A stretch of DNA of 64,000 nt from Paramacrobiotus metropolitanus (GCF_019649055.1 NW_026570296.1:372001-436000); one strand, 5' to 3'. Positions 11,402 through 20,460 are shown, counted from the stretch's first letter. Numbers and translations are program-made. Notes: generated by a model not told the origin, from the sequence alone.

Positions 11402-13204
11402 ATGGCGATGGCTCCGGTAAATAGCGGTCAGCCAGTTCAAAATTTTCAGCCTTTGCAGAATAATCAGAATATGATGAATTCACAGAATTTTCAGAATCAG
11501 GGTAATTTTAGGCAAATGGCGCCTATGAATAATTTTCGCGGACAGAATAATCTTAGACCGAGATTTCAGAACGGTAATAATTTTAATCGCGGCGGTTTGA
11601 ATGGAAATAATGGTAATGGAAATTTTCGTCCTCGGTTTAACGGTAATAATAATTTCGGTAACGGTGGTAGTAATTTCGGAAATAACGGCGGAAATTTTTC
11701 GAATGATATTCGAAATGATCAGCAGCAGAATAATGGTCAGTTTAATGAGAGTCAAATTCAGAGAGACAAGTGGAGATTGTCGAATGGTAGGGAAATCTGC
11801 TATAAGTGTCATGATCTACATGCAGCGTCAGCCTGTCAGCGACCCTTAGCGTTTCCTCGTCTGATTGAGCCTACCCTAGAAATGTTGCGACGTTATGGTG
11901 CGCAGGTAAATGTGATTGAATTCGAGTATATATGGCAGAAGAAACCAGCGCAGTGTAACACTACAGAAGTTATTGACATGTCGAAGTATCCAGCGTCAGA
12001 ATTGGTAATTCATAAGCCGACGTTAGACGCGCAGGCGTGGTACTGTACGATTGACGTGAATTACAAACAGGTTAAGGTCATGATCGATACAGGTTCGAGT
12101 ATTTCGATAATTCCCTTTCGGTTAGCGAAGAAGTTAGATTTGCATATTTTTCAATGTCCGAGTCATGTTAAGGGTATGTTGGTAAATACGGCATATAACG
12201 GTCAGCATGCGGTTGAACCTCTGTCGACCTTGATCACTATTCATGAATTTGATACGGCATTTGAGCATACGTGTTTAGTAAGCACAAATTGCGATCGTGA
12301 TCATATTATTTTGGGAATGGACTTTTTCGTCACGAAGCCTTTTATTTTGGACTTCAGTTCTATGACTTGGCGTATGATTCGTCAGAATTCGTTAGCCAAA
12401 CTACATGAGAATGCGTTAAGGAAGACTTGCGATATGGATGAGATTGTCAGAGAGCATAATTTCGTAGAGTTAGCTCCAGTGCATACGTATTATGGTAAGT
12501 CGATTCCGGCTTTAATGCAGGCGAACATGTTGGGTTTTGCTCCGTATGCGGAATTTCTTCCGTATAAGACAGCGCATAATGTGTACATCGGTGCACCAGT
12601 CGATATTTGTCAGATGGAAATGGATTATGCGGTGAGAAAATGGCCGAGAGTGTCAGATTCGATCTGTTATGCAGACGTAGATAATTCGGAATCTCAGTTG
12701 AGTAATAATCAGCAAGCAGGTGGCGGTAAGCAAGTTTGCGAGGGTGTATCTCAATCCACCGCCCAGCAGAGAGAAGTTACGGATAATTCGGCAGTAAATC
12801 GTAGTGTAAGGGATGCAGAATTAGCAGATGTTCGTAAGCGATATGATAAATTACTTGGTCATAATGATGAACCGGTAAGCGTGAGTAATCCGAATTTTCG
12901 CGGACAAAATAACGGCAGAATTTTTGAGGAAGAAGTTTTCAGTATTACGAATTCAGGTGAACAGCAAGTTTGCGGGGGTGTGTCTCAGCAAGTTTGCGGG
13001 GTAATTCTTTCTCAGCCGATAGCAGTACTAAGCAAGTTTGCGGGGGTGAAAATAAGCGTGAAAACGTACGCGGTAATGTTGAGAACGTGCATAGTTATGC
13101 GGCCCCACCCGCCCAAACCCTTCAGAATAATTCACAGAATAAGAGTATTGTGCAGCGACGTACTTTTCCTGATTCGAATATGGTTAAACGTAATCAGCAT
13201 TTGA
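11402..13204 (+). CDS. Asn-rich/zinc-knuckle-like/aspartic protease segment of the element polyprotein
   Basis: The frame opens with an Asn/Gln/Gly-rich region (residues 1-115). A Cys-rich motif CYKCHDLHAASAC follows near residues 133-145; it resembles a zinc knuckle but has three rather than four residues before the His. A retropepsin-type protease follows, with active site VMIDTGSSISIIP near residue 225 and the later ILGMDFF near 302. Open frame upstream of the ATG shows it probably continues from gag by a -1 shift rather than starting on its own. Its last stretch, from about 13000, is out of the likely native frame because one copy of a repeated motif has four G where its neighbours have five. 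Confidence 0.7.
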   Translation: MAMAPVNSGQPVQNFQPLQNNQNMMNSQNFQNQGNFRQMAPMNNFRGQNNLRPRFQNGNNFNRGGLNGNNGNGNFRPRFNGNNNFGNGGSNFGNNGGNFSNDIRNDQQQNNGQFNESQIQRDKWRLSNGREICYKCHDLHAASACQRPLAFPRLIEPTLEMLRRYGAQVNVIEFEYIWQKKPAQCNTTEVIDMSKYPASELVIHKPTLDAQAWYCTIDVNYKQVKVMIDTGSSISIIPFRLAKKLDLHIFQCPSHVKGMLVNTAYNGQHAVEPLSTLITIHEFDTAFEHTCLVSTNCDRDHIILGMDFFVTKPFILDFSSMTWRMIRQNSLAKLHENALRKTCDMDEIVREHNFVELAPVHTYYGKSIPALMQANMLGFAPYAEFLPYKTAHNVYIGAPVDICQMEMDYAVRKWPRVSDSICYADVDNSESQLSNNQQAGGGKQVCEGVSQSTAQQREVTDNSAVNRSVRDAELADVRKRYDKLLGHNDEPVSVSNPNFRGQNNGRIFEEEVFSITNSGEQQVCGGVSQQVCGVILSQPIAVLSKFAGVKISVKTYAVMLRTCIVMRPHPPKPFRIIHRIRVLCSDVLFLIRIWLNVISI

Positions 13205-16083
13205 TGGAGAGAGGAATTAATCAGCCAGCAGTTAATGGCGATAAAGCGGTTAATAATGGTAAATCTTTGACGATTGCGGGTAAGAAATTGAACGTAGTTC
13301 CGGTTGAACAGAATAACGGTAAGAGAGTGCCTGTTAAAAGTGCACAGTATAAAGTTGATTCGGATTGGAAACGTTGGATGATACCGAGACTTGATCCGGA
13401 AACGCGTGAGATGAAACCGAGTCTTGCGGATTTCAATAAGGTTACTTTTTGGCGAGCACAGCAGAGAGCGCAGGGTGACGCTAGGTGTTGGTATCATTTG
13501 TACTTAAATCCTCATAAGGCAGATACGAATTTCATTAAGGAGGAGATTAATTGGTTTACGATTTACGATGGAGTTTTGTGTCATAAGAATGAGGCGCGAG
13601 GCGCTAAACCACGTATTTTTGTACCGTATCATTGGCGTGTTAAACTAATTTTGGCAGTACATGCGGCAGTTAAGCATGAGAAAATTTTGAAAGATAATAC
13701 GACTTATCGTCTTTTGGTTGAAAAATTTTATTGGCCGAACATGCTAGTTGAAATTGATCATGTCGAGTCTAATTGCAAGTTCTGTTATCCTGAGCATCGG
13801 GATACACGTCCTCCGAGACATCCAGATCCGGCAAGTAATGAGTACTTGCAGTCAGATATGTCGAAAGATGAAGTTGCGACTTGGGTTGATCCGAAATACA
13901 CGAATAAGTTCGCGGTATTGCAAGGAGAAACTGGAGATTTTGTAAATGGAAAATTTGTACCGGCTGAAGGCAATTACGATGTTGACCTTGGTAAGGCACC
14001 TGTCTCAGCGGAAGACCAGCGTGCTATGGCGAGAGCTATTTCTCGAGTGGATTTTGACGGTCCTATTCAGGTAAATAGACCAGGAGTAATACGAGATCCG
14101 TTACCGAGTAGTTTTACGGATACGATCCAGCGGAATAGAGTAGATGCGGCGTATAAGAAGTGCGATAAGCCGACGAAGACTAAGAAAAAGGGTAAGAAAG
14201 TGACATTTTCAGGAATAGCACCGGCAGATGATGATGAGTGGTCAGTTCCACCTGTTCAGTCGAATGTTAAGCAAAACGTTAGACAGTCCAATGTTGAGAA
14301 GAGAAATCTTCGGAATGGGTCTGTTCCTCGGAATGAGTCTGCTTTTCGGAATGAGCCTATCTTTGAGTTGAACAAAACGGTACCTGCGGTGAGCGGTGAA
14401 ACGGCACGTCTTGTGAATGAAGCGGCAACGAAGCAGAATAAACCGGCAGTTAATTTTTGTGCTATGGAAGTTTTTCCTCAATTCGCAGTTGATATTAAAC
14501 CTCGGTCCAAAGGTGTGATCCGTGCTCGCATAAATAAGTCTGAATCTGAAATTGCTGAACTGGTGAGAAATGGTTTGGTTGAGCAAAATTTTGAGTATGA
14601 AGGTAAACGGTTTGGCAATTTGCTTCTGTTTGACGGTGTGATTGATGTTAATGAAAATGGGTGTTTGCGTATTGCTGTGATGAATCTGTCGGATAAAACG
14701 GTGCAAATTGGCAGTAATCTATTTCTGGGTGAATTAGATCCTATTGACAAAATTTATGCGGTTGGTTCGGATAAATTCAACAATAACTTTCATGATGCAG
14801 TTTGTACTATTGCCAAAAATTGCGAGTGTTGGGCGAAAAAACTCGTTAATAGGAAAGTAGGTGTCGATAATATTGACCGAGATACGGAGGAAATGGTCAG
14901 TAAACTCGAGTCTAAGCACTTAGTCTCCGATTCCACTTTTGGAACTCCTGCGGTGATTGTGCAGAGGAGTAACGGGTCAGTAAGTTTAACTGACGATTGG
15001 CGGAAATTATCGCATAGGATAAAAGACTTACCTAAGCGAGAGTGTCAGGTAGCCACTATGGAAACAAAGAAGGCCGTTAGTACTGAAGCAGTAAAGGTTA
15101 GTAGTGGACCGCCAATTCAGAACGGTAGGCAGGAAATCGATATTAGTATTGAAGGCATGTTCGAGAGTGTGCCCGAATCAGAACTAAATATAGTAGTCCT
15201 GGGAAGACAAAAGGTCGAAGAAACTGTGCCGATCCCGGCAGTACAGGCGATTAAGGAAGTTGTTTCAGTACCGGTAATTCAGATTCAGAAATCAGTAGAA
15301 ATTAATACGGCAACTATGAAGCGTTTAGCAGATTTTAGTAAATTAGGGTTAGTACCTCAGTATCCGATTGAAATTCAGCCGAGAAATAGGGGAGTTATAC
15401 GTGCTCGTATTAATAAATTCGGAAGTGAATTAGCAGAATTAATTAAGGGCGGATTATTGGAACAAAATTTCGAATATGAAGGTAAAAATTGCGGTCTATT
15501 ATTGTTTTGTGACGGTATTGTTAAGTTTGATGAAAATGGTTATTGCGGTATAATTGTTGTGAATAATTCGGACGAATCAGTAGATTTATCTGAAAATTTT
15601 TATTTGGGAAATGTTGTCCCGGTTGAAGAAATTTATTCAGAAGGCGAAAACTATTATGAAGATGATTTTCACGATGTTGTTTGTAAAAAGTTACAGGCAT
15701 GTGAGTGTAACGCAGTTAATATTTTTAATGAAAGAAATGGTGCTAATAGTATCTGCATTAAAACTTCGAATGCTTTTTGTAACAATGGAAAGTCAGTCTG
15801 TATTGTTAAAGATAGTAAGGGAATACATAAAGTAGCGGACGACATCCATCTAGCCGTTTCCTTTTGCGCTGACGGCATCCACATAGCCGTTGCAGTGGTC
15901 ACATTCACTGCAGTACCATTCTGCAGTGGTGACCTTTCCCTTTTATCCGGTGGTTTAGGGTCGGGTCGATCAGTAGGCTCACCGGTGCCTACTGATCTTG
16001 CCCGTTTCCCTGAACCGGCGCACCACCTTGTTGTACGCCCTGGACATTTCCCTGTTGTTGTCCGTTACCATTTGCCGGGTTAG
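12970..16083 (+). CDS. Polyprotein segment with integrase-type HHCC finger and duplicated spacer module
   Basis: The native frame appears to be entered near 13000. An HHCC zinc finger of integrase type spans residues 229-271 (VHAAVKHEK, then CKFC). Two similar modules follow at about 505-600 and 795-890 (KGVIRARINKSESEIAELVR; RGVIRARINKFGSELAELI). They resemble the beta-rich segment that precedes reverse transcriptase in Ty3 elements. No YxDD polymerase motif or DDE core is visible. From about nucleotide 15840 the frame runs into unrelated sequence belonging to the opposite-strand element, so the last 75-80 residues are not native. Confidence 0.6.
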   Translation: MRGCVSASLRGNSFSADSSTKQVCGGENKRENVRGNVENVHSYAAPPAQTLQNNSQNKSIVQRRTFPDSNMVKRNQHLMERGINQPAVNGDKAVNNGKSLTIAGKKLNVVPVEQNNGKRVPVKSAQYKVDSDWKRWMIPRLDPETREMKPSLADFNKVTFWRAQQRAQGDARCWYHLYLNPHKADTNFIKEEINWFTIYDGVLCHKNEARGAKPRIFVPYHWRVKLILAVHAAVKHEKILKDNTTYRLLVEKFYWPNMLVEIDHVESNCKFCYPEHRDTRPPRHPDPASNEYLQSDMSKDEVATWVDPKYTNKFAVLQGETGDFVNGKFVPAEGNYDVDLGKAPVSAEDQRAMARAISRVDFDGPIQVNRPGVIRDPLPSSFTDTIQRNRVDAAYKKCDKPTKTKKKGKKVTFSGIAPADDDEWSVPPVQSNVKQNVRQSNVEKRNLRNGSVPRNESAFRNEPIFELNKTVPAVSGETARLVNEAATKQNKPAVNFCAMEVFPQFAVDIKPRSKGVIRARINKSESEIAELVRNGLVEQNFEYEGKRFGNLLLFDGVIDVNENGCLRIAVMNLSDKTVQIGSNLFLGELDPIDKIYAVGSDKFNNNFHDAVCTIAKNCECWAKKLVNRKVGVDNIDRDTEEMVSKLESKHLVSDSTFGTPAVIVQRSNGSVSLTDDWRKLSHRIKDLPKRECQVATMETKKAVSTEAVKVSSGPPIQNGRQEIDISIEGMFESVPESELNIVVLGRQKVEETVPIPAVQAIKEVVSVPVIQIQKSVEINTATMKRLADFSKLGLVPQYPIEIQPRNRGVIRARINKFGSELAELIKGGLLEQNFEYEGKNCGLLLFCDGIVKFDENGYCGIIVVNNSDESVDLSENFYLGNVVPVEEIYSEGENYYEDDFHDVVCKKLQACECNAVNIFNERNGANSICIKTSNAFCNNGKSVCIVKDSKGIHKVADDIHLAVSFCADGIHIAVAVVTFTAVPFCSGDLSLLSGGLGSGRSVGSPVPTDLARFPEPAHHLVVRPGHFPVVVRYHLPG
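15968..15997. repeat. Perfect stem-loop spanning a stop codon
   Basis: GATCAGTAGGC and GCCTACTGATC form an 11-bp stem around the loop TCACCGGT. The TAG stop of the minus-strand gag gene (15991-15989) lies inside one arm. An effect on stop readthrough or frame change into pol is possible but unproven. Confidence 0.6.
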
Positions 16084-19000
16084 GATTCTGTCCGTTTCCC
16101 ATGTTCTGGCCGCCACCATTATTTTGTCCGCCACCCTGTTGGTAGTTTCCTTGGCCACCTCCGTTTCCGCCGCCTTGGTTATTGCCGTAGTTCCCGCGGC
16201 CATAGCCTCTGCCTCTTCCTCTGAAGCCGCCGCGGCCGTAGCCACCACGGCCGTAGCCGCCATTCTGGCCACCGCCATTTCCATTTCCGTAGTTCCCATT
16301 TCCGTTCCCTTGGTGGTTTTGGAAGTTTGCTTTGTGCTGGTACCATTGGGCGATAAGGTCATATCCGTTATTCACCGCTAGGCGCCAACCACCAAGTCCG
16401 CGCAGTCGTTGCCATTCGTTAAAGGCGAACAGGTTCGGGTTCTGGTCCGGTGGTGTGTTGGCGAATTTGCATCCCTGGGTCTGGTGGTTGCCGTACATAC
16501 AATACTGGCACATTTGCACTCCGTTTGCCACCCATCCATCAATCAACTGGAACTTGAATTCCGTCCGTGACCCTTGATTCTGCTGAAAGTTATTCTGATT
16601 TCCTCTGTTTGGCTGGAAGTTGCCTTGACCTTGACCTTGATTCTGATTCTGGAAGTTCCCTCGACCTCCGTTCCAATTTCCATTTCTGTAACCATTTCCA
16701 CCGAAATTTCCATTGCCCACTCCCTGTTGTGGTAACCCTACATTCATAGGGGCCACATTCTGTGGTACCTGTGGGGCCGCATTCTGAGGTGCTGGCCTCG
16801 CTTGAGCGGCCACCTGTACCGCCGCCGCTTGTATTGCTGCAACCATTGCATCGGCAAGCGTGACCTCCTTTATGACTTCTTGAGCCGGGTTTGTCCTGCG
16901 GTATTCCGGTGGCTGCTGAACTGGCGCCACTGCCATCCTCTGTTGTGGCATATCTTCAACTTGGCCGGTACGAATTGTCACATAGTCTTGATTGCGTTGA
17001 CCTTTAGGCGCTTTATACTTTTCTTCTCCTGCTGACCAATGTCTGAAGAAATCTTTAATTTCGGTCGGTGTTCTGCACTGTTGCGTACGCAGTGCCTTAT
17101 AAAGGTCACTGTCCACTCTGCATCCTTCAATCAGGAAACCGACTGCTTGTTTTTCAGTGATAATCCGCTTCGCCTTGTATTTCATGATCGCTTGATAAAA
17201 CTGATCAAGCGATTCTTTTCCAAGGTCGAATTTCCTTGCCATGGCTTCTCGTAGGCCGAGGACTTCTTCGTCACGGTCACCGTATTCATCTTTGAACTTG
17301 TTCATCCATTCTGTTACAGTGTATTCAGTTTCTTCTTGGAGTGCAATTTCTCTCTCTCCTTCAAACCAGATTTTTGCCGGTCCTTTCACCGCGCTGGCTA
17401 TCTCAATTAGGATCTGGTCATCGGTAAGGTGATACGTTCGCTGGGTATCCCTAACCAATTGGGTCCACCCATTCACGGCATCGCGACTTCCATCAAAGGT
17501 CACCAGAGTCGTTTTGCGTCCCATCGATTTGAGCGCATTTGCCAATTGCTCCGATGCTGATTGTCCTCTCTGGTCATCTTCCTCTTCGCTACCGTCGTCG
17601 TCGTTTTGGTTTCGTTTCACCTTTTCATAACGAGACTTTCGTGGGCGTTCTTGCCGGCTAGACGGTCTATCTCTATGTCTTTCATCAATGAACACGTTTG
17701 TTTCGATATGTGGGGGAAACTGTGAAGGGTCACCTCGACTCATATGCGGGTAGCTTTCTGAAGGTGGCTCTTTGTCATCTTTGACCTTTTCACCGTCCCT
17801 TTCATTTTTGACGCTTCCTTTGCCGGTACCGGTTCGTAGCGGCATGTCAAAGTGGAAACTTTTACTCGTGCCCGTTTCATGCGCCTTGCTGTAACTGGGC
17901 GGCGGTGATTCCACTGTTGTTGTCCTGACTCCATATTGCAGCAGCTGTTCATCTTTGTGTTTGTTCGACATGTTGAGCGCCTTATTTTCATCTTCAAGGC
18001 GTCTGATCTTCAACTGGAATTCCTCCTTCTCGGTTTTTAGGCTCTGGTTCTCCTCGTTGACCTTTAGCATATGCTGATGCAGCTGGAAAGTCTTCTCCTG
18101 AACGACCTTTTCAGTGTCATTCTCCACCCTTTTAATGTGTTCCGCCAGTCGGGTCACATCCCTTTCCAACGTCGTGTATTCCTCAGCTGCTGTTTTCAGC
18201 TGATTCTTGGTTGCAATCAACTCATCATCTTTCGCCAGTGCTGTAGTGGTCATCTCGAGCAGTTCAGTATTCAGCTTTGTGACTTCTTGGCTCTTTTGGG
18301 CGACTTGTTGTTGCCATTCTTTGTCCTTCAGCTCTAATGCTGTGACCATCGTATCCAGTCGCCTTGCTTCCTTTTGCCACTTAAGCCCTTCCTTTGTGAC
18401 CTTTTGAATATCTGCAGTGACCTTTTCATTTTCGTCGTTGACCTTTTTAATCTCTTCTTTCAACTTTTGTCCTTCTATTGCAGTGAGGTCTCTCGCATCG
18501 CGCATCGCTTTGGTTATCTCGTTGCGTAGCCTTTCGGCTTCGTCAGCACGTTCCTGATGACCTTTCGACTCATTTTCCAGGGTGCTGATGGCTTCGTCTC
18601 GTAGCTTCAGGTCATTTCTGAGTTTGAATGTCTCTGTAGCCAGCGTTGTCAATCGTTGTGTGACTCCCGCGAGGTTGGCCGCGTACTCGTCCCGCTTTGC
18701 CTCCGCTTCGGTGACCTTTTGGCGTAATTGGTCACATTCGTTCTTCAATTCAGCTAAGTGCCGTGACCTTTCCGCCGACTCTTCCGACATACTCTCGTTA
18801 AGGTCACTGACTGCAGGATGACCTTCCATTTCTCTGTCATCTACCATTTTCAGATATTCCTCAGCGAGTTCTTTTTGACGCTCGTATTTGATTTTCCATT
18901 CATCCGCTGTGCTTTCCAAATAAGCCTGTTGTTGCTCCAATTCGTAAATACGAGCGTTAAGAGACCCCGTCTGGTTATGGTATTCCTGTCTCCTTTTCAT

Positions 19001-19771
19001 CACCAGACCTTCCTTAACTTCAAGTTCCTCTTCCAACTCCTTCACGCGTCTTTTCAGAGTTGACGTGGGACTGTTCGGTGACGGTGGTCGTACATTGATG
19101 ACCTTTCCTGTTTGTGTCCGTTCGATAAGGTGCTCTGGTATCTCTTTGAAAGGTGTCATCCCTTCAGCACGGTCAGCTTGTCTCATCGCAGATTCGAAGG
19201 ACATATGCATCGTCGCTTCATCATCCGCGAAGTATGACTCGTTCGATTCGTCTGAGACCATTGGAGTTGCCCAAAGGTCATCGCCTGCGGTCTTATCGTT
19301 CAGTGAAAGGTCATCCAGACCCAGTTCAGCGAGTTCTTCTTCGGTGACCTTTGTCTTATCAACTTCCATTTGAGTCAGGTTCACGTTTTTATCCTGCTCA
19401 TTGGTGGTAGCATCCGACTGTGATGCTCCAACTGGTTCCGCTCTTCTTTTTGTGGGCTTATCCTCCCCGGTGACCTTTATCTGGTTCATCGGATGACTTC
19501 CCGCCGCAGACGCGGGAGTATGCTTCTGGTCGTCACTCGAACTTTCCTGGTTGGCGACCGCCTCGAGCGCCTTCTGATAAGTGCTATCAGAGCCTCGCGA
19601 ATCCTTCTTCTCGAATGCTTTAGGCGCTCGAGTGTTCCGCTCATGTCCGACTGGACGTGAGTACGTGTGAAAATCCCTTTCGTATGGGTTTGGTGCACCT
19701 TGCCGTGAGCTGCGGGAGCTTTTGCTTCCCTGACTGCTGTTAGATGTCGGTTCTTCTTTGTCTTTATCCAT
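15989..19771 (-). CDS. Coiled-coil gag-like protein with CCHC knuckle and RGG tail
   Basis: The product is an uninterrupted 1260-residue frame. Residues 1-230 are charged and disordered. Residues 235-630 are a long coiled coil (VKELEEELEVKEGLVMKRRQ). A gag capsid-like region spans about 755-915 (LVTFDGSRDAVNGWTQLVRD, AVKGPAKIWFEGE). Near 1085-1100 a clean CCHC knuckle reads CQYCMYGNHQTQGC. The tail is Gly/Asn-rich with RGG-type repeats (GRGGYGRGGFRGRGRG). The layout parallels the plus-strand gag at 8136-11384, so they are distant relatives. After the stop, a -1 frame stays open to about 15845 and looks like the beginning of pol before the junction. AGGTCA-containing words occur more than 20 times in the coding region. 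It could be an active element gag or a host-retained gag; the sequence does not decide. Confidence 0.75.
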   Translation of the reverse strand: MDKDKEEPTSNSSQGSKSSRSSRQGAPNPYERDFHTYSRPVGHERNTRAPKAFEKKDSRGSDSTYQKALEAVANQESSSDDQKHTPASAAGSHPMNQIKVTGEDKPTKRRAEPVGASQSDATTNEQDKNVNLTQMEVDKTKVTEEELAELGLDDLSLNDKTAGDDLWATPMVSDESNESYFADDEATMHMSFESAMRQADRAEGMTPFKEIPEHLIERTQTGKVINVRPPSPNSPTSTLKRRVKELEEELEVKEGLVMKRRQEYHNQTGSLNARIYELEQQQAYLESTADEWKIKYERQKELAEEYLKMVDDREMEGHPAVSDLNESMSEESAERSRHLAELKNECDQLRQKVTEAEAKRDEYAANLAGVTQRLTTLATETFKLRNDLKLRDEAISTLENESKGHQERADEAERLRNEITKAMRDARDLTAIEGQKLKEEIKKVNDENEKVTADIQKVTKEGLKWQKEARRLDTMVTALELKDKEWQQQVAQKSQEVTKLNTELLEMTTTALAKDDELIATKNQLKTAAEEYTTLERDVTRLAEHIKRVENDTEKVVQEKTFQLHQHMLKVNEENQSLKTEKEEFQLKIRRLEDENKALNMSNKHKDEQLLQYGVRTTTVESPPPSYSKAHETGTSKSFHFDMPLRTGTGKGSVKNERDGEKVKDDKEPPSESYPHMSRGDPSQFPPHIETNVFIDERHRDRPSSRQERPRKSRYEKVKRNQNDDDGSEEEDDQRGQSASEQLANALKSMGRKTTLVTFDGSRDAVNGWTQLVRDTQRTYHLTDDQILIEIASAVKGPAKIWFEGEREIALQEETEYTVTEWMNKFKDEYGDRDEEVLGLREAMARKFDLGKESLDQFYQAIMKYKAKRIITEKQAVGFLIEGCRVDSDLYKALRTQQCRTPTEIKDFFRHWSAGEEKYKAPKGQRNQDYVTIRTGQVEDMPQQRMAVAPVQQPPEYRRTNPAQEVIKEVTLADAMVAAIQAAAVQVAAQARPAPQNAAPQVPQNVAPMNVGLPQQGVGNGNFGGNGYRNGNWNGGRGNFQNQNQGQGQGNFQPNRGNQNNFQQNQGSRTEFKFQLIDGWVANGVQMCQYCMYGNHQTQGCKFANTPPDQNPNLFAFNEWQRLRGLGGWRLAVNNGYDLIAQWYQHKANFQNHQGNGNGNYGNGNGGGQNGGYGRGGYGRGGFRGRGRGYGRGNYGNNQGGGNGGGQGNYQQGGGQNNGGGQNMGNGQNPNPANGNGQQQGNVQGVQQGGAPVQGNGQDQ

Positions 19772-19844
19772 GTTGATCGGATAACTTGGACGCTCCTGCC
19801 AATTGTTCTCACAAACACGTTATTGTATGGTTTATTCAATTGTC

Positions 19845-20460
19845 CTAAAGGTCACTTTCGTTCTGTGAAATTTTCTAAGTCCTTAGTAAAGGTCACTTTT
19901 CGATTGAAAAATTTCGACTAAGTCCCGTTTAAAGGTCACTTTTTCGATAAAAAGTTCGAGAGATTTGCCCTAAAAGCTCACTTTCGGACAAAACTTCGAA
20001 ACCGCTTTTACAGTTCAGAGCACGTTAGCGAATAAGATCCTACAGCTGCTGGTATCGCTGTACTACTAATCAACTCAATTTCGACTTCGTTAAAGGTCAC
20101 TGTTGGTTGCTTTCAGATCATAAAGGTCACTTTAATAGGTCAATTTGGTCAATTCCAACTTTTTAGTAAAGGTCACTTTCCGAATCTCAAAGGTCAACTT
20201 CTGGTCGTAAAGGTCACTTTCATACTCGTCTTAACTCACAAGGTCACTTCCCAACACGATTTAAGTTAAAAGGTCACTTTCCCGCTCAATTCAATCAAAG
20301 GTCACTTTTCCTTTGTTTCAACTCAAAAGGTCACTTCTCAACTCGATTTAAGCTAAAAGGTCACTTTCTAGCTCAATTCACTCAAAGGTCACTTTTCCTT
20401 TGTTTCAACTCAAAAGGTCACTTCTCAACTCGATTTAAGTTAAAAGGTCACCTTCCCGCT
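19845..20460 (-). repeat. Leader array of AAAGGTCAC repeats
   Basis: About 16 copies of plus-strand AAAGGTCAC(T), including one or two variants, are spaced roughly 25-45 bases apart. At 20240-20460 they form a higher-order tandem repeat of about 90 bases (three AAAGGTCAC words each). On the sense strand of the minus-strand gag gene this reads GTGACCTTT, all in one orientation. The array lies between the putative TATA box and the ATG, so it is probably transcribed leader. Confidence 0.8.

Larger units (their letters stand above)
6300..15850 (+). mobile_element. Truncated Ty3-like LTR retroelement, plus strand
   Basis: An LTR-like region with a TATA box is followed by a primer-binding-like site, a leader of about 1 kb and three reading frames carrying gag, an aspartic protease and an integrase-type zinc finger. 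No reverse transcriptase, RNase H or integrase catalytic core is visible, and no second LTR was found. The right end is lost at a tail-to-tail junction with a minus-strand element near 15.84 kb. The exact left edge is not determined. Confidence 0.65.

Noticed and set aside
12985-13010. Programmed -1 frameshift at the GCGGGG run
   Set aside because: Slippage by one base would need CGG to re-pair with a GGG-reading tRNA, and sister copies of the motif have one more G; a lost base is the simpler reading.
18582-19373. Several plus-strand frames of 80-100 residues
   Set aside because: Shadows of the 1260-residue minus-strand gag coding region.
19845-20460. CRISPR-like or satellite array
   Set aside because: Spacing is irregular, the shared core is only about nine bases, and the context is a eukaryotic retroelement leader.
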